Part shown: in pieces, positions 34,796-42,935 of the stretch
How the letters are laid out: each line of letters starts with the position of its first letter
Numbering within the stretch: the first letter of the stretch is position 1
Assembly (NCBI RefSeq): GCF_030766825.1
Contig: NZ_JASFDV010000051.1
Coordinates: 1 to 49,809 of the forward strand
From: Nocardiopsis sp. CC223A
Lineage (GTDB): Bacteria; Actinomycetota; Actinomycetes; Streptosporangiales; Streptosporangiaceae
Direction: 5' to 3'
DNA: 49,809 bases
Notes under the pieces: generated by a model
What the model was told of the DNA's origin: nothing
Seen by the model: only the letters and a program-made list of their open reading frames with translations
Databases searched by the model: none
Position numbers and translations under genes: made by a program

Positions 34796-34955
34796 CGGTG
34801 TGGTGGGGCCGTTGTGCACGGGTGGCGGTGTGGGCGGGCGGGGTCGCCGGTGCGGATGTTCGGTGCGGTCTTTCGTTTGTCGCGGTTCGGTGTGGTGGGG
34901 CCGTTGTGCACGGGTGGTGGCGTGGGCGGGCGGGGCCGCCGGTGCGGATGTTCGG
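34796..34955. repeat. 68-bp direct duplication
   Basis: Positions 34796-34863 recur at 34888-34955 (offset 92 bp) with a handful of changes. Both begin CGGTGTGGTGGGGCCGTTGT and end GTGCGGATGTTCGG. It lies in non-coding sequence after the methyltransferase. Confidence 0.8.
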
Positions 34956-34994
34956 CACACGGTCCGGGCGCCGGCTGCGGGGGCCTCCTGGGCC

Positions 34995-35167
34995 GTGTCC
35001 CCTGAAGTGGTGTGGCTTTCGCGCGGGTGCGTCCTTGCGGGGCATCGCGCCCTGTCGGCACGGTGGCCCGGAGCGTCGCCGGAGGCGGCGGCGCACCGAT
35101 CCGGCCTGCGCCGACGCGCGCATCCGTGGGAACGAGGCCGGAAGAGTCACACCACCCGGCGGGACAC
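34995..35167. mobile_element. MITE-like element, 173 bp
   Basis: The ends form imperfect 25-bp terminal inverted repeats (34995-35019 against 35143-35167; 18 of 25 positions match, including GTGTCCC and GTGGTGTG). It encodes nothing. Another copy of the left end occurs at the window edge (49767-49809). No target-site duplication is obvious. Confidence 0.65.
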
Positions 35168-35213
35168 CATCGCCTCCTGCGCGGCGCCCCGGCCGCCGGG
35201 CCCGTGCGGACGC

Positions 35214-35444
35214 TCAGCGGCGGCGCCGGCGCTCGCCCGGGGGCGGGACCAGCTTGCCGGAGAAGAACGGGTCCGGGTCGGCCTTGCGCGGGCGCGGGCC
35301 GCCCCAGTGCTGCGGACCCGGGTGCGGAGTGCGGTTCAGGGCCCCGGCGATGGCCGCGGGCGAGCCGCCGCGCTGCCGGGACCGGGTCTGCGAACCCGGC
35401 TCGTCGTCGTGGTCGTCGCGGCGCGCTCCGCCCGCATCCTTCAT
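35214..35444 (-). CDS. small hypothetical protein (76 aa)
   Basis: The product is highly polar and unrecognised (MKDAGGARRDDHDDEPGS... ending PPPGERRRRR) with no hydrophobic core, probably disordered. Support comes from an ATG with GGGGAG 8 bp upstream and a composition (Asp/Arg/Pro) less random than shadow frames. It lies beside the MITE-like element. It could be spurious. Confidence 0.4.
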   Translation of the reverse strand: MKDAGGARRDDHDDEPGSQTRSRQRGGSPAAIAGALNRTPHPGPQHWGGPRPRKADPDPFFSGKLVPPPGERRRRR

Positions 35445-35592
35445 TCCGTGGCTCCCCGGATGGTGTTGCTGCTGCCGCAGCCATCATCGGATGGTCACTC
35501 TGTGTTGTCATCACGACACGGCGTTGCAGGGAGAAGTCCGGGTCGGCACCTGGTGAACCGCGGACCGGGGCCGGGGGCTGGGCCGCGGCGGG

Positions 35593-36657
35593 TCAGGCCC
35601 GGGCGGCGGCCCGGCCGAAGTCCTCCTCCACGAGTCGGTCGGCCCAGCGTCGCAGGGCGTCCGCCACCGGCGGGTGCGCCAGGCCGGCCGCCCGCGCCAG
35701 GCGGTCGGCGGAGGCGGTGTCGTAGCGGTCCTCGGAGAAGAACGACAGCCCCTCGGGGTCGACCCCGGTCAGGGCCCGCGGCAGGCGGCGCACCAGGGCC
35801 ACCGGGACGGTCAGGCGCGGGCGCGCCACCCCCAGGTGGTCGGCGACCAGCGCCAGCATCTCCGGCAGCGGGGGCGTCCGGGCGTCCAGGACCGTGTGCG
35901 ACCGGAACGGCCCGTCGTCGTGCCCGGGGACCGCGGCGGTGAACGCCGCCAGGTGGTCGACGGTCACCACCGGCAGGAACGTGCGCCGGTTGCCCGGCAC
36001 CGCGGCCAGCCGCCCCCGCCACAGCCGCTCCACCAGCTCCGACAGCCCGATGTACTGCCCGGCCTCGCCCGTCTCCGAATGCCCGATCACCGTCCCCGGG
36101 CACACCGTGGTCAGCGGCACCCCGCGTTCGGCCGCGAGCAGGCGGACCGCGGTGTCGCCCTCCACCTTGGAGGCCTCATAGGCCCCGAGGCCGCGGTAGA
36201 GGTCCCGCGCGGTCGCGGCGGGCAGTGGGAACTCCGGCAGGGGGTGCCCGGCCACGCGGTACCCGGACAGGTGCACGAGGCGGCGCAGCCCGGACAGGGA
36301 GCCCGCCAGGTCGAGCACGTTCACGGCCCCTGTCGTGTTGACCGCCCGGGCCTCCCGCACCGAGGCGCCGAACCGGTACAGCGCCGCCGCGTTGAACACG
36401 TCCCGGACCCCGGCGAGCGCGCCCCGGTCCTCGGGGGAGAGCCCCAGGCCGGGGCGGGTGATGTCGGCGTCCACCGTGGACAGCGCGGTGTCGTCCGTCC
36501 CCCGGGCGCGCAGCCAGCTCCGCAGTTCCCCGCCGCGTCCGCCGCGCGCGGTCGCCGCGACCGGGGTGCCCCGGTCGAGCAGTGCGCGGACCAGCCAGCG
36601 GCCGACGAACCCGGTCGCGCCCACGACCAGGCTCCGGGGTGTCGTGTTCTCGGTCAT
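35593..36657 (-). CDS. extended SDR (NAD-dependent epimerase/dehydratase family)
   Basis: The 354-residue protein has an N-terminal Rossmann motif GATGFVGRW (about 13-21), DVFNAAALYRFG, and the catalytic YEASK near residue 167. This matches extended SDRs such as dihydroflavonol-reductase-like or sterol-dehydrogenase-like enzymes; the substrate is unknown. The start is ATG 36657, with AAAAGGAGA upstream. A palindromic AGACCGGTCT site just before it is shared in type with the site before the TetR gene upstream, so the SDR is probably the regulated target. Confidence 0.88.
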   Translation of the reverse strand: MTENTTPRSLVVGATGFVGRWLVRALLDRGTPVAATARGGRGGELRSWLRARGTDDTALSTVDADITRPGLGLSPEDRGALAGVRDVFNAAALYRFGASVREARAVNTTGAVNVLDLAGSLSGLRRLVHLSGYRVAGHPLPEFPLPAATARDLYRGLGAYEASKVEGDTAVRLLAAERGVPLTTVCPGTVIGHSETGEAGQYIGLSELVERLWRGRLAAVPGNRRTFLPVVTVDHLAAFTAAVPGHDDGPFRSHTVLDARTPPLPEMLALVADHLGVARPRLTVPVALVRRLPRALTGVDPEGLSFFSEDRYDTASADRLARAAGLAHPPVADALRRWADRLVEEDFGRAAARA

Positions 36658-36671
36658 CGATTCTCCTTTTT

Positions 36672-36689
36672 GTAGACCGGTCTGCATAT
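36672..36689. promoter_or_regulatory. TetR operator upstream of SDR gene
   Basis: TAGACCGGTCTGCATA contains the perfect palindrome AGACCGGTCT. A related site (TAGACCGATCGTCATA) lies at 37335-37350 upstream of the TetR gene. Confidence 0.6.
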
Positions 36690-36735
36690 TTTTGGGCGAC
36701 GAAGACGCGCCCGGGTCTTCCCGTGCGGGCTCCGC

Positions 36736-37323
36736 TCAGCGGGCGAGGAGGAGTGCGACGGTCCGCGCCGCCCGGTCGAGCGGCGCGCGGTCGTGCCGCA
36801 CCCGGGCCAGCAGCAGGGCCCCCTCGACCTGGGCGAGCACCGCCTCGGCCGTGTCCTCCGCGTCCGGGCGGGACCGGCCCTCGACCACCAGCCGGTCCGC
36901 CAGGGCCCGTTCCCACCCCGCGTAGATCCGCTCGCAGACCTCGCGCAGCCGCTCGTTGCCGCCGTGCTCCCGCGTGCCGGAGACCTCCAGTGCCACCGTC
37001 GCCACCGGGCAGCCCTTGTCGTAGGAGGACGCCTCCATGCGGGCGGCCAGGGTGTCGAGCAGCCGCCGGATGATCGCGGCGGCGTCCAGGCCCTCGGCCT
37101 CCGCGGTGGCGAGCAGGCCGGCCACCTCGCGGCCGCCCTCCTCCAGTGCGTCGGCGACCAACCGGTCCTTGCCCTCGGGGAAGTGGAAGTACAGGGAGCC
37201 CCGCGGCGCCCCGCTGTCGGCCAGGACGCGGTTCACCCCGGTGCCGAAGTAGCCCTGCGCCTCGATGAGGGCCCGCGTGGCGGCGACCATGCGAGCGCGT
37301 GTCTCTTCACCTTTGATGCCCAC
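36736..37323 (-). CDS. TetR-family transcriptional regulator
   Basis: The 195-residue protein has a TetR HTH (about 8-52: TRARMVAATRALIEAQ ... GTGVNRVLADSGAPRGSLYFHFPEGKDRL, read in parts) and a C-terminal ligand domain of the LmrA/YxaF type (SSYDKGCPVATVALEVS). GTG 37323 gives the usual N-terminus; TTG 37329 is an alternative, and neither has a ribosome site. It lies 78 bp upstream of the SDR gene on the same strand, with similar operator sites before both genes, indicating autoregulation and control of the SDR. Confidence 0.88.
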   Translation of the reverse strand: MGIKGEETRARMVAATRALIEAQGYFGTGVNRVLADSGAPRGSLYFHFPEGKDRLVADALEEGGREVAGLLATAEAEGLDAAAIIRRLLDTLAARMEASSYDKGCPVATVALEVSGTREHGGNERLREVCERIYAGWERALADRLVVEGRSRPDAEDTAEAVLAQVEGALLLARVRHDRAPLDRAARTVALLLAR

Positions 37324-37334
37324 GGACAAAAAAA

Positions 37335-37350
37335 TAGACCGATCGTCATA
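37335..37350. promoter_or_regulatory. TetR operator upstream of its own gene
   Basis: TAGACCGATCGTCATA matches the SDR-upstream site at 36674-36689 in 12 or more of 16 positions and lies directly before the TetR start codon. Confidence 0.5.
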
Positions 37351-37459
37351 TTCTTGGCAAGGGGGTGCGGGCCGTGATCGTGGCGGGAGAGGTGTCGGTG
37401 AAGGTGCCGAAAAAACCGACTGCGGCCCCTCCCGGAGGAGAAGCCGCAGGTCGCGGTGG

Positions 37460-37532
37460 CGGCCCCAGCAGGATTCGAACCTGCGACACCCGCTTTAGGA
37501 GAGCGGTGCTCTATCCCCTGAGCTATGGAGCC
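37460..37532 (-). tRNA. tRNA-Arg (CCT)
   Basis: The 73-nt minus-strand cloverleaf has acceptor GGCTCCA/TGGGGCC, D-arm AGCTCAGGGGATAGAGC, anticodon stem CCGCT/AGCGG with loop CTCCTAA (anticodon CCT, reading AGG), and T-arm with GTTCGAATC. CCA is not encoded. Confidence 0.95.
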
Positions 37533-37965
37533 ATGGGTCGGCCGACGGCGAACGCAGGTATGCGTTGCCCCGCCACCGGGCCAAGCCTAACCCAGGATGG
37601 GCGTGCTCGGGGTGTTGAAGAGTGTCACGGCCCTCCGAGTGGGGGACTCTGCGTGCATGGCGGAGTACTCTGACCTACGATTGGTTGTCCTGGTGGCGGT
37701 GTGATGTTTTTCACGAGGACTGTCGGGTTTAGTCCGAATCCGTCTCCGCGCACCGTGGCGCGGGCGGGTCGTGTGACCTGTGGCACTGCGATGACCAGCG
37801 ACGACATCGATGGCCGAGTGGTGCGCGGAGAACGGGATGTGGTGTCCTCCCGGATTTCACGCGGACCGGCCGGCCGTTCCCGTGTGACCGCAAGTGGACA
37901 TGTAGTACGTTGCCTTGCGGCCACGGGTAGGCGTTCGAGGATTAGAAGCAGCCGGAGGAGCATTC
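37533..37965. other. intergenic between tRNA-Arg and M15 peptidase
   Basis: No gene is seen. The stretch is AT-richer than its surroundings and should hold the divergent promoters of tRNA-Arg and the peptidase gene. The GACCGCAAGTGGACATGTAG segment near 37885 lies about 80 bp before the peptidase start, but no consensus promoter could be fixed. Confidence 0.35.
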
Positions 37966-39078
37966 GTGCCGTTCACCTCTGATTCGGCGCGGCGGGGACC
38001 CCGCGTATCGGAACCGGCGGATGGTGCGCCGTTCGCGGTCTCCCACCGCGTCCGGCACGCCGGGCTCGCCCGGGCCCTCACCCTGCTGCTGGTCACCGGG
38101 CTGATCGTGGTCCCGCCGCCGCCGGTGGCGATCGCGCCGGCCGCCGCCAGCCTGGAAGAACTGCGCGAGCAGGCCGAGCAGGCCGCCCAGGAGCTGGAGG
38201 AGGCCACCGCCGAGTACACCGAGCGGCAGGAGGCGCTGGAAGAGGCCCAGGGCGAACTCGTGGGTACCATCCACGAGCTGCAACAGACCGAGCTGGAGCT
38301 GGGCGAGATGCGCGAGCCGCTGGCGCAGCTGGCCAGCACCCTCTACCAGCAGCCCAGCGCCGGCCCGCTGGGCATCCTGGTCGCCGGGGACCTCGACGAG
38401 GACCTACAGACCCAGTCCTACGCGTCCAAGCTCTCGGAGAACAACGAGGTGGTCATCCAGGACGCCACCGAGCTGCGCGACGAGCAGGTGGAGCTGGCCG
38501 GGCAGGCCCAGGAGCTCCAGACCACCACCCAGCTGGAGCAGGCCGCGCTGGGAGCCGAGGTGGAGCGGCTGCGCACGCGCTCGGAGGAGAGCACCCAGGC
38601 GCTCACCGATGAGCTGGAGGCGCGCGGCATCGACCCCGACTCCTACATGGCCGCCGCCAACTGCGACCCGAGCAGGGCCGAGCTGGCCAACGGCTACCCC
38701 AACGGCCTGCTGCCGTCGGAGGCCCTGTGCGAGCTCTACGACGACAAGTTCCTGCGCGCCGACGCCGCCGTGGACTTCCTCGAACTCAACGTGAAGTACA
38801 TCGAGCGCTTCGGCGAGAACATGTGCATCAACAGCGCCTACCGCGACCTGCCCAACCAGCACCGCGTCTACGCCGAGCAGCCCCCGGGCTTCGCCGCGGT
38901 CCCGGGCACCAGCAACCACGGCCTGGGCCAGGCCATCGACCTGGGCTGCGGCATCCAGAACTTCCGCTCGGAGAGATGGAACTGGATGGAGACCAACGGC
39001 GCCGACCACGGCTGGATCCACCCGGCCTGGGCCAAGTCGAGCCCGTTCGAGCCCTGGCACTGGGAGTACACCCGGTAG
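37966..39078 (+). CDS. secreted M15-family D-alanyl-D-alanine carboxypeptidase with coiled coil
   Basis: The 370-residue protein has a signal peptide (hydrophobic about 30-55) and a coiled coil (about 60-215, Glu/Gln/Leu-rich, NlpC-like leader organisation). A C-terminal VanY/M15 zinc peptidase domain follows, with AYRDLPNQHRVY, the S-x-H-x6-D zinc motif (TSNHGLGQAIDLG) and the late His of EPWHWEY. It should trim D-Ala from peptidoglycan stem peptides outside the cell. The GTG start has GGAGGAG 5 bp upstream. It is convergent with mscL. Confidence 0.9.
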   Translation: MPFTSDSARRGPRVSEPADGAPFAVSHRVRHAGLARALTLLLVTGLIVVPPPPVAIAPAAASLEELREQAEQAAQELEEATAEYTERQEALEEAQGELVGTIHELQQTELELGEMREPLAQLASTLYQQPSAGPLGILVAGDLDEDLQTQSYASKLSENNEVVIQDATELRDEQVELAGQAQELQTTTQLEQAALGAEVERLRTRSEESTQALTDELEARGIDPDSYMAAANCDPSRAELANGYPNGLLPSEALCELYDDKFLRADAAVDFLELNVKYIERFGENMCINSAYRDLPNQHRVYAEQPPGFAAVPGTSNHGLGQAIDLGCGIQNFRSERWNWMETNGADHGWIHPAWAKSSPFEPWHWEYTR

Positions 39079-39113
39079 AACCCGCCCGGCGGGCCTTCGA
39101 GGCGGGCGGGGTA

Positions 39114-39146
39114 CCTCGGGGGCGACCCGCAGGGCCGCCCCCGAGG
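39114..39146. terminator. bidirectional terminator between M15 peptidase and mscL
   Basis: An 11-bp stem, CCTCGGGGGCG (39114-39124) with 39136-39146, lies between convergent stop codons. A weaker CCCGCC/GGCGGG hairpin lies at about 39080-39110. Confidence 0.65.
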
Positions 39147-39150
39147 CGCG

Positions 39151-39558
39151 TCAGGAGGCGGTCTCCGGGACGACCTGGCTGGTGCAGGCCGGGCAGCGCT
39201 CGGCCTTCTTGTTGATCTGGGAGAAGCAGTACGGGCACTCGTGCATGGTGGCCTCCTCCGCCTTGACGTAGCGCTCCATCAGCTTGGCGACCGGCAGCAC
39301 CACGAAGAAGTAGACGATCGACGCGGTGAGCAGGAACGAGATCGCCGCGTCGATGAAGGCGCCGTACAGGAAGCGGCTGCCGTTGATCTCGAAGTAGAGG
39401 TCACTGAAGGTGGGGATGCCGCCGAAGATGCCGATCAGGGGGGTGATGAACCCTTCCGTGAACGCGGTGACCAGGTTGGCGAAGACCGTGCCGATCACGA
39501 CCGCCACCGCGAGCTGCACCAGGTTCCCCTGGAGCAGGAACTTCTTGAATCCATCCAT
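39151..39558 (-). CDS. mscL: large-conductance mechanosensitive channel with C-terminal zinc ribbon
   Basis: The 135-residue protein has the MscL signature from the start (MDGFKKFLLQGNLVQLAVAVVIGTVF, read in parts) and the two transmembrane helices TM1 (about 14-40) and TM2 (about 66-92). Pentamers form an emergency osmolyte release channel. Instead of the usual short helical bundle, the C-terminus carries a treble-clef-like zinc knuckle: Cys108-x2-Cys111 (CPYC) and Cys122-x2-Cys125 (CPAC). It is convergent with the peptidase gene. Confidence 0.93.
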   Translation of the reverse strand: MDGFKKFLLQGNLVQLAVAVVIGTVFANLVTAFTEGFITPLIGIFGGIPTFSDLYFEINGSRFLYGAFIDAAISFLLTASIVYFFVVLPVAKLMERYVKAEEATMHECPYCFSQINKKAERCPACTSQVVPETAS

Positions 39559-39682
39559 GGCAAAAGCCCTACGTGTCTCGTGTCTTGCTGTGCGGAACGC
39601 GCCCCCGCCGGGGGTTCCGTACCCGCGTGTGCCGGGGGCACGGGGCGAGGCGGGTGGGGCGCCTGGCCAGCTTTCACCACAA

Positions 39683-39750
39683 AAGGTCAGCGGTCAACTG
39701 CGGATGGTGATGGACGCAAGGTCAGCGGTCAACCGCGAATGGTGATGGAC
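39683..39750. repeat. 35-bp direct repeat at 3' end of SAF-domain gene
   Basis: AAGGTCAGCGGTCAAC... occurs at 39683-39715 and 39718-39750 with three differences. The second copy contains the last codons and stop of the gene; the first is its duplicate just downstream. Confidence 0.75.
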
Positions 39751-40382
39751 AGCCGGGAGCCGACGGCGTGCCCGGCCAGTTCCCGCGCCTCCTGCGGGCT
39801 GGCGGCGATGAGGATCAGCGCACCGCCCTCGCCGCCGTGGCCGGCCTCGGGCGGCACGGCCAGCACCGGACGGTCCCCGACCACTTCCGCGGCCGGTCCG
39901 GCGCGGGCGGGCGCGAACTCGTCGCGGCCCTGCGCCGCCAGCACGTCCACCCGGTCGCCGGGGGAGAGCAGCGCCACCGCCCCCGGGTCGGCCACCCGCA
40001 CCGGCACGGCGACCAGGTCGTCGCCGTAGGGCAGGGCGGGCGGATCCGCCAACCGGGCGTCGGTGATGACCTCCCCGCGGCGGACGGGGGCGTTGAGGGA
40101 GCGGCCCGCGGTCGCGGCGCCCGGGCCCAGGGCGCCCCGCGGGGCGAGGGCGGCGGGCAGGGAGGCGGGCGCGAGGTCGCCGGCGGCCAGCGGTTCGGAG
40201 GCGTCCAGATCCCGGGCGGCGATCAGGACCTCCACGGTGGCGGGCGGCGGCGGGCGCACCGCCAGGACGGCGGCGATCAGCGCGGCGGCGGTCAGCAGGG
40301 CGGCGAGGGTCCGGCGATGCCGGTCCACGAAGCGGGTGAGCGCGCCGCGATGCCGGTAGGGCGGACGGGGGGTCTCGGTCAT
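39729..40382 (-). CDS. SAF-domain (CpaB/RcpC-like) membrane-anchored protein
   Basis: The 217-residue protein has an N-terminal membrane helix (about 25-43) and a SAF domain (about 48-110: VLIAARDLDASEPLAAGDL ... RRGEVITDARL). A CpaB-like C-terminal region follows (VAVPVRVAD...LLSPGDRVDVLA). In Flp pilus systems CpaB helps assembly, but no pilus genes are seen here, so it may be an orphan in which the fold has another role. Confidence 0.75.
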   Translation of the reverse strand: MTETPRPPYRHRGALTRFVDRHRRTLAALLTAAALIAAVLAVRPPPPATVEVLIAARDLDASEPLAAGDLAPASLPAALAPRGALGPGAATAGRSLNAPVRRGEVITDARLADPPALPYGDDLVAVPVRVADPGAVALLSPGDRVDVLAAQGRDEFAPARAGPAAEVVGDRPVLAVPPEAGHGGEGGALILIAASPQEARELAGHAVGSRLSITIRG

Positions 40383-40521
40383 GCCCCCAAATTAAGGCCG
40401 CCGACCCCGCCCGGACGGGTTGTCCACAGGCCCTCCTCCGGGTCGTCGGGGATTTCCCGCAGCGGCCCCGGTCAGGGGCGGCCGGGGCGGCTCGGAGCGG
40501 CCCCGGACCCCGGACGCACCG

Positions 40522-40547
40522 CGCGCCGCCGATGACTCGGCGGCGCG
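40522..40547 (-). terminator. intrinsic terminator of FmdB gene
   Basis: An 11-bp perfect stem (CGCGCCGCCGA with TCGGCGGCGCG) has a TGAC loop, 27 bases past the stop codon. The rest of 40383-40573 shows only GC-rich sequence. Confidence 0.65.
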
Positions 40548-40573
40548 GAGGAGTCGGTCAACGGCCGGCGGCC

Positions 40574-40918
40574 TCAGCCGCCGGTCGCGGCGGTGGCGGT
40601 GGCGGTGCCGCTCGTGCTCTCGCTCTTGGCGGAGGAGGACGAGGAGGACGAGGTGGCCTCCGAGCCCGTGGACTCGGTCTTGCCCGTGGCGGCGGGGGCG
40701 GTGGTGGCGCCGGAGCCGGTCAGGGAAGAGCTGTTGGAGGTCTTGCCGCTGTCGGTGCGGTAGAAGCCGGAGCCCTTGAAGACGATGCCCACGGCCGAGT
40801 AGACCTTGCGCAGTCGGCCCTCGCACTCGGGGCAAACGGTCAGGGCGTCGTCACTGAAGCTCTGCACGACCTCCATCTGGGCGCCGCACTCGGTGCACGC
40901 GTACTGGTACGTAGGCAC
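40574..40918 (-). CDS. FmdB-family zinc ribbon protein
   Basis: The 114-residue protein has an N-terminal zinc ribbon VPTYQYACTECG (Cys8, Cys11) with CPEC (Cys29, Cys32), then VYSAVGIVFKGSGFYRTD, the FmdB/CxxC_CxxC_SSSS signature. A low-complexity Ser/Thr/Ala/Lys tail follows (about 60-114). It is predicted to be a small regulatory or assembly protein. The start is GTG 40918, with AGGAGG 9 bp upstream, rather than upstream ATG 40942. It is divergent in order from, but on the same strand as, the formyl-THF cyclo-ligase next door. Confidence 0.9.
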   Translation of the reverse strand: MPTYQYACTECGAQMEVVQSFSDDALTVCPECEGRLRKVYSAVGIVFKGSGFYRTDSGKTSNSSSLTGSGATTAPAATGKTESTGSEATSSSSSSSAKSESTSGTATATAATGG

Positions 40919-41111
40919 TGTTCGGGTCCTCCTTGCTGGCACTCTCGCCCGTTGACTGCTAAATAGTACGCGCTCGACGACCGGGGCCGTGACAGTGGGG
41001 ACACCGGTCGGGGGCGTCGTCGTCGAACCGGAGCGCGATCCTCCCTGTCAACGCCCTCCGGCGCCCGCTTAATCCCGCCGCTCCGGCACCCCGGCCGGGC
41101 ACCCGGTCCGG

Positions 41112-41720
41112 CTACCCGCGGTCCGGCCACACACCGGACCCGAACACGTGCAGGCCGCCGGGGGTCACCACCGCGTCCACCCGCAGGTCGTGCTCCTCGC
41201 CGGGCACCGCGTCCACGAACTCGTCGTCGTACACCACGGCGATCGCCGGACAGTTCGGCCCCCGCAGTGCCAGCGCCCGGTCGTAGCACCCGGCTCCCCG
41301 GCCCAGCCGACCGCCGGAGCGGTCCACGGCCAGCGCGGGGCACACCACGGCGTCCGCGGTGGCCAGGGCGCCGACCCCGTAGCGGCGGCCGGTGGGCTCC
41401 AGCAGCCCGTGCCCGGCGGGCTCCAGGCTCTGGGGGCCGTCGTAGGCCGCCCAGTCCAGGTTCCCGTCGGGCAGGAAGACCGGCAGCAGCACGTACGTGC
41501 CCCGCTTCCACAGCGCCGCGACGAGCTTGCGGGTGTCCGGCTCGGTGCCCACCGAGTAGTAGCAGGCCACGGTCCCGCTCATGGCCAGCCACGGCAGTGC
41601 GGTGAGGGTGTCGCGCACGGCCGACCCGGCGCGTTCGCGCTCCCCGGGGTCCATCGTCCGACGCGCCGCCAGGACGTCCCGCCGTATGCGCCGCTTCTCC
41701 GACCGCGTCGTCTCGCTCAT
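41112..41720 (-). CDS. 5-formyltetrahydrofolate cyclo-ligase
   Basis: The 202-residue protein converts 5-formyl-THF and ATP to 5,10-methenyl-THF in one-carbon metabolism. It has the N-terminal KRRIRRDVLAARR region, VACYYSVGTEPDTRKLV, and the nucleotide/phosphate loop GRLGRGAGCYDRAL near residue 150. The ATG at 41720 fits the family start; the very long frame continuing upstream is antisense to galU and moeA. It is divergent from galU across 138 bp, the usual actinobacterial neighbourhood. Confidence 0.93.
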   Translation of the reverse strand: MSETTRSEKRRIRRDVLAARRTMDPGERERAGSAVRDTLTALPWLAMSGTVACYYSVGTEPDTRKLVAALWKRGTYVLLPVFLPDGNLDWAAYDGPQSLEPAGHGLLEPTGRRYGVGALATADAVVCPALAVDRSGGRLGRGAGCYDRALALRGPNCPAIAVVYDDEFVDAVPGEEHDLRVDAVVTPGGLHVFGSGVWPDRG

Positions 41721-41858
41721 GCCGCCAGTGTGCCAGTGCGCTCCCGGTGAACGGAGGATGGCTTTCGTCCTACTCGGACCCGAAACCACCGGAACTTCTC
41801 GACACCCGGAACACCAAGGTGAATCGTGGGCGGTCGGAGACTGTCCTAGAGTGCCGAC

Positions 41859-42812
41859 ATGAACGCCAGCGACCAGCCAGACCCCGCTCTCGCCCCCGTG
41901 ACCAAGGCGGTCGTACCCGCGGCCGGCCTCGGGACCCGCTTCCTGCCGGCCACCAAGGCCACCCCCAAGGAAATGCTCCCGATCGTGGACAAGCCCGCGA
42001 TCCAGTACGTCCTGGAGGAGGCCGTCGCCGCCGACCTGCGCGACGTCCTGATGATCACGGGCCGCAACAAGCGCTCCATCGAGGACCACTTCGACCGGGC
42101 CTACGAGCTCGAAGAGGCGCTGGAGTCCAAGGGCGACGTCGAACGGCTGAGCTCGGTCCGCGAGCCCAGCAACCTGGCGCAGGTCCACTACGTCCGGCAG
42201 GGGGAGCCGCGCGGCCTGGGGCACGCGGTGCTGTGCGCGGAGGCGCACGTGGGCGACAGCCCGTTCGCGGTCCTGCTCGGCGACGACCTCATCGAGTCCG
42301 CCGACCTGCTGCGCCGCATGATCGAGGTCCGCCACAAGCGCGGCGGCAGCGTGGTCGCGCTCATGGAGGTCGAGCCCGAGCAGGTCTCCCTCTACGGTTG
42401 CGCGGGCATCGAGCCCACCGACGAGGACGACGTCGTCGTGGTGACCGACCTGGTGGAGAAGCCCTCCCCGGAGCAGGCGCCCAGCCGCTGGGCGATCATC
42501 GGCCGCTACATCTGCGACCCGGCGGTCTTCCCGGTGCTGCACGAGACCCCGCCCGGCCGGGGCGGCGAGATCCAGCTCACCGACGCCCTGCGCGAGCTGG
42601 CCCGCCGCAAGCCCGAGGAGGGCGGCACGGTCCACGGCGTCCTGTTCCGCGGCCACCGCTACGACACCGGCAACAAGGCCGACTACATCCGCACCGTCGT
42701 GGACTTCGCCTGCCGCCGCCCGGATCTGGCCGACGAGCTGCTGCCGTGGCTGCGGGAGTTCGTCGACCGGAACGCCCCGACGGGCGGGCCGGGGGGCGGC
42801 TCCGGGGAGTGA
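41859..42812 (+). CDS. galU: UTP-glucose-1-phosphate uridylyltransferase
   Basis: The 317-residue protein makes UDP-glucose from UTP and glucose-1-phosphate for glycan synthesis. The nucleotide-binding loop AAGLGTRFLPATKATPKEML, DKPAIQYVLEEA, GLGHAVLCA, LLGDDLI, and late LTDALREL with GHRYDTGNK are all present. It is full length with ATG 41859. It is followed by molybdenum-cofactor genes on the same strand, a conserved actinobacterial order. Confidence 0.96.
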   Translation: MNASDQPDPALAPVTKAVVPAAGLGTRFLPATKATPKEMLPIVDKPAIQYVLEEAVAADLRDVLMITGRNKRSIEDHFDRAYELEEALESKGDVERLSSVREPSNLAQVHYVRQGEPRGLGHAVLCAEAHVGDSPFAVLLGDDLIESADLLRRMIEVRHKRGGSVVALMEVEPEQVSLYGCAGIEPTDEDDVVVVTDLVEKPSPEQAPSRWAIIGRYICDPAVFPVLHETPPGRGGEIQLTDALRELARRKPEEGGTVHGVLFRGHRYDTGNKADYIRTVVDFACRRPDLADELLPWLREFVDRNAPTGGPGGGSGE

Positions 42813-42881
42813 GCGCCCCGGCGGCGTGACGCACGGGTCGGGGGCGGGTGCCCGCCGGCCGACCCGTGCCCGGCCACAATG

Positions 42882-42911
42882 GGGCGTGGGCGCCCGCGGG
42901 CGCCCACGCCC
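42882..42911. promoter_or_regulatory. perfect 30-bp palindrome before moeA
   Basis: The 30 bases from 42882 to 42911 equal their own reverse complement (half GGGCGTGGGCGCCCG) and end 24 bp before the moeA start codon. It may be a galU terminator, an operator, or a leader hairpin. Confidence 0.6.
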
Positions 42912-42935
42912 TGGCCGCGAATCGGAGGAGCCCCC

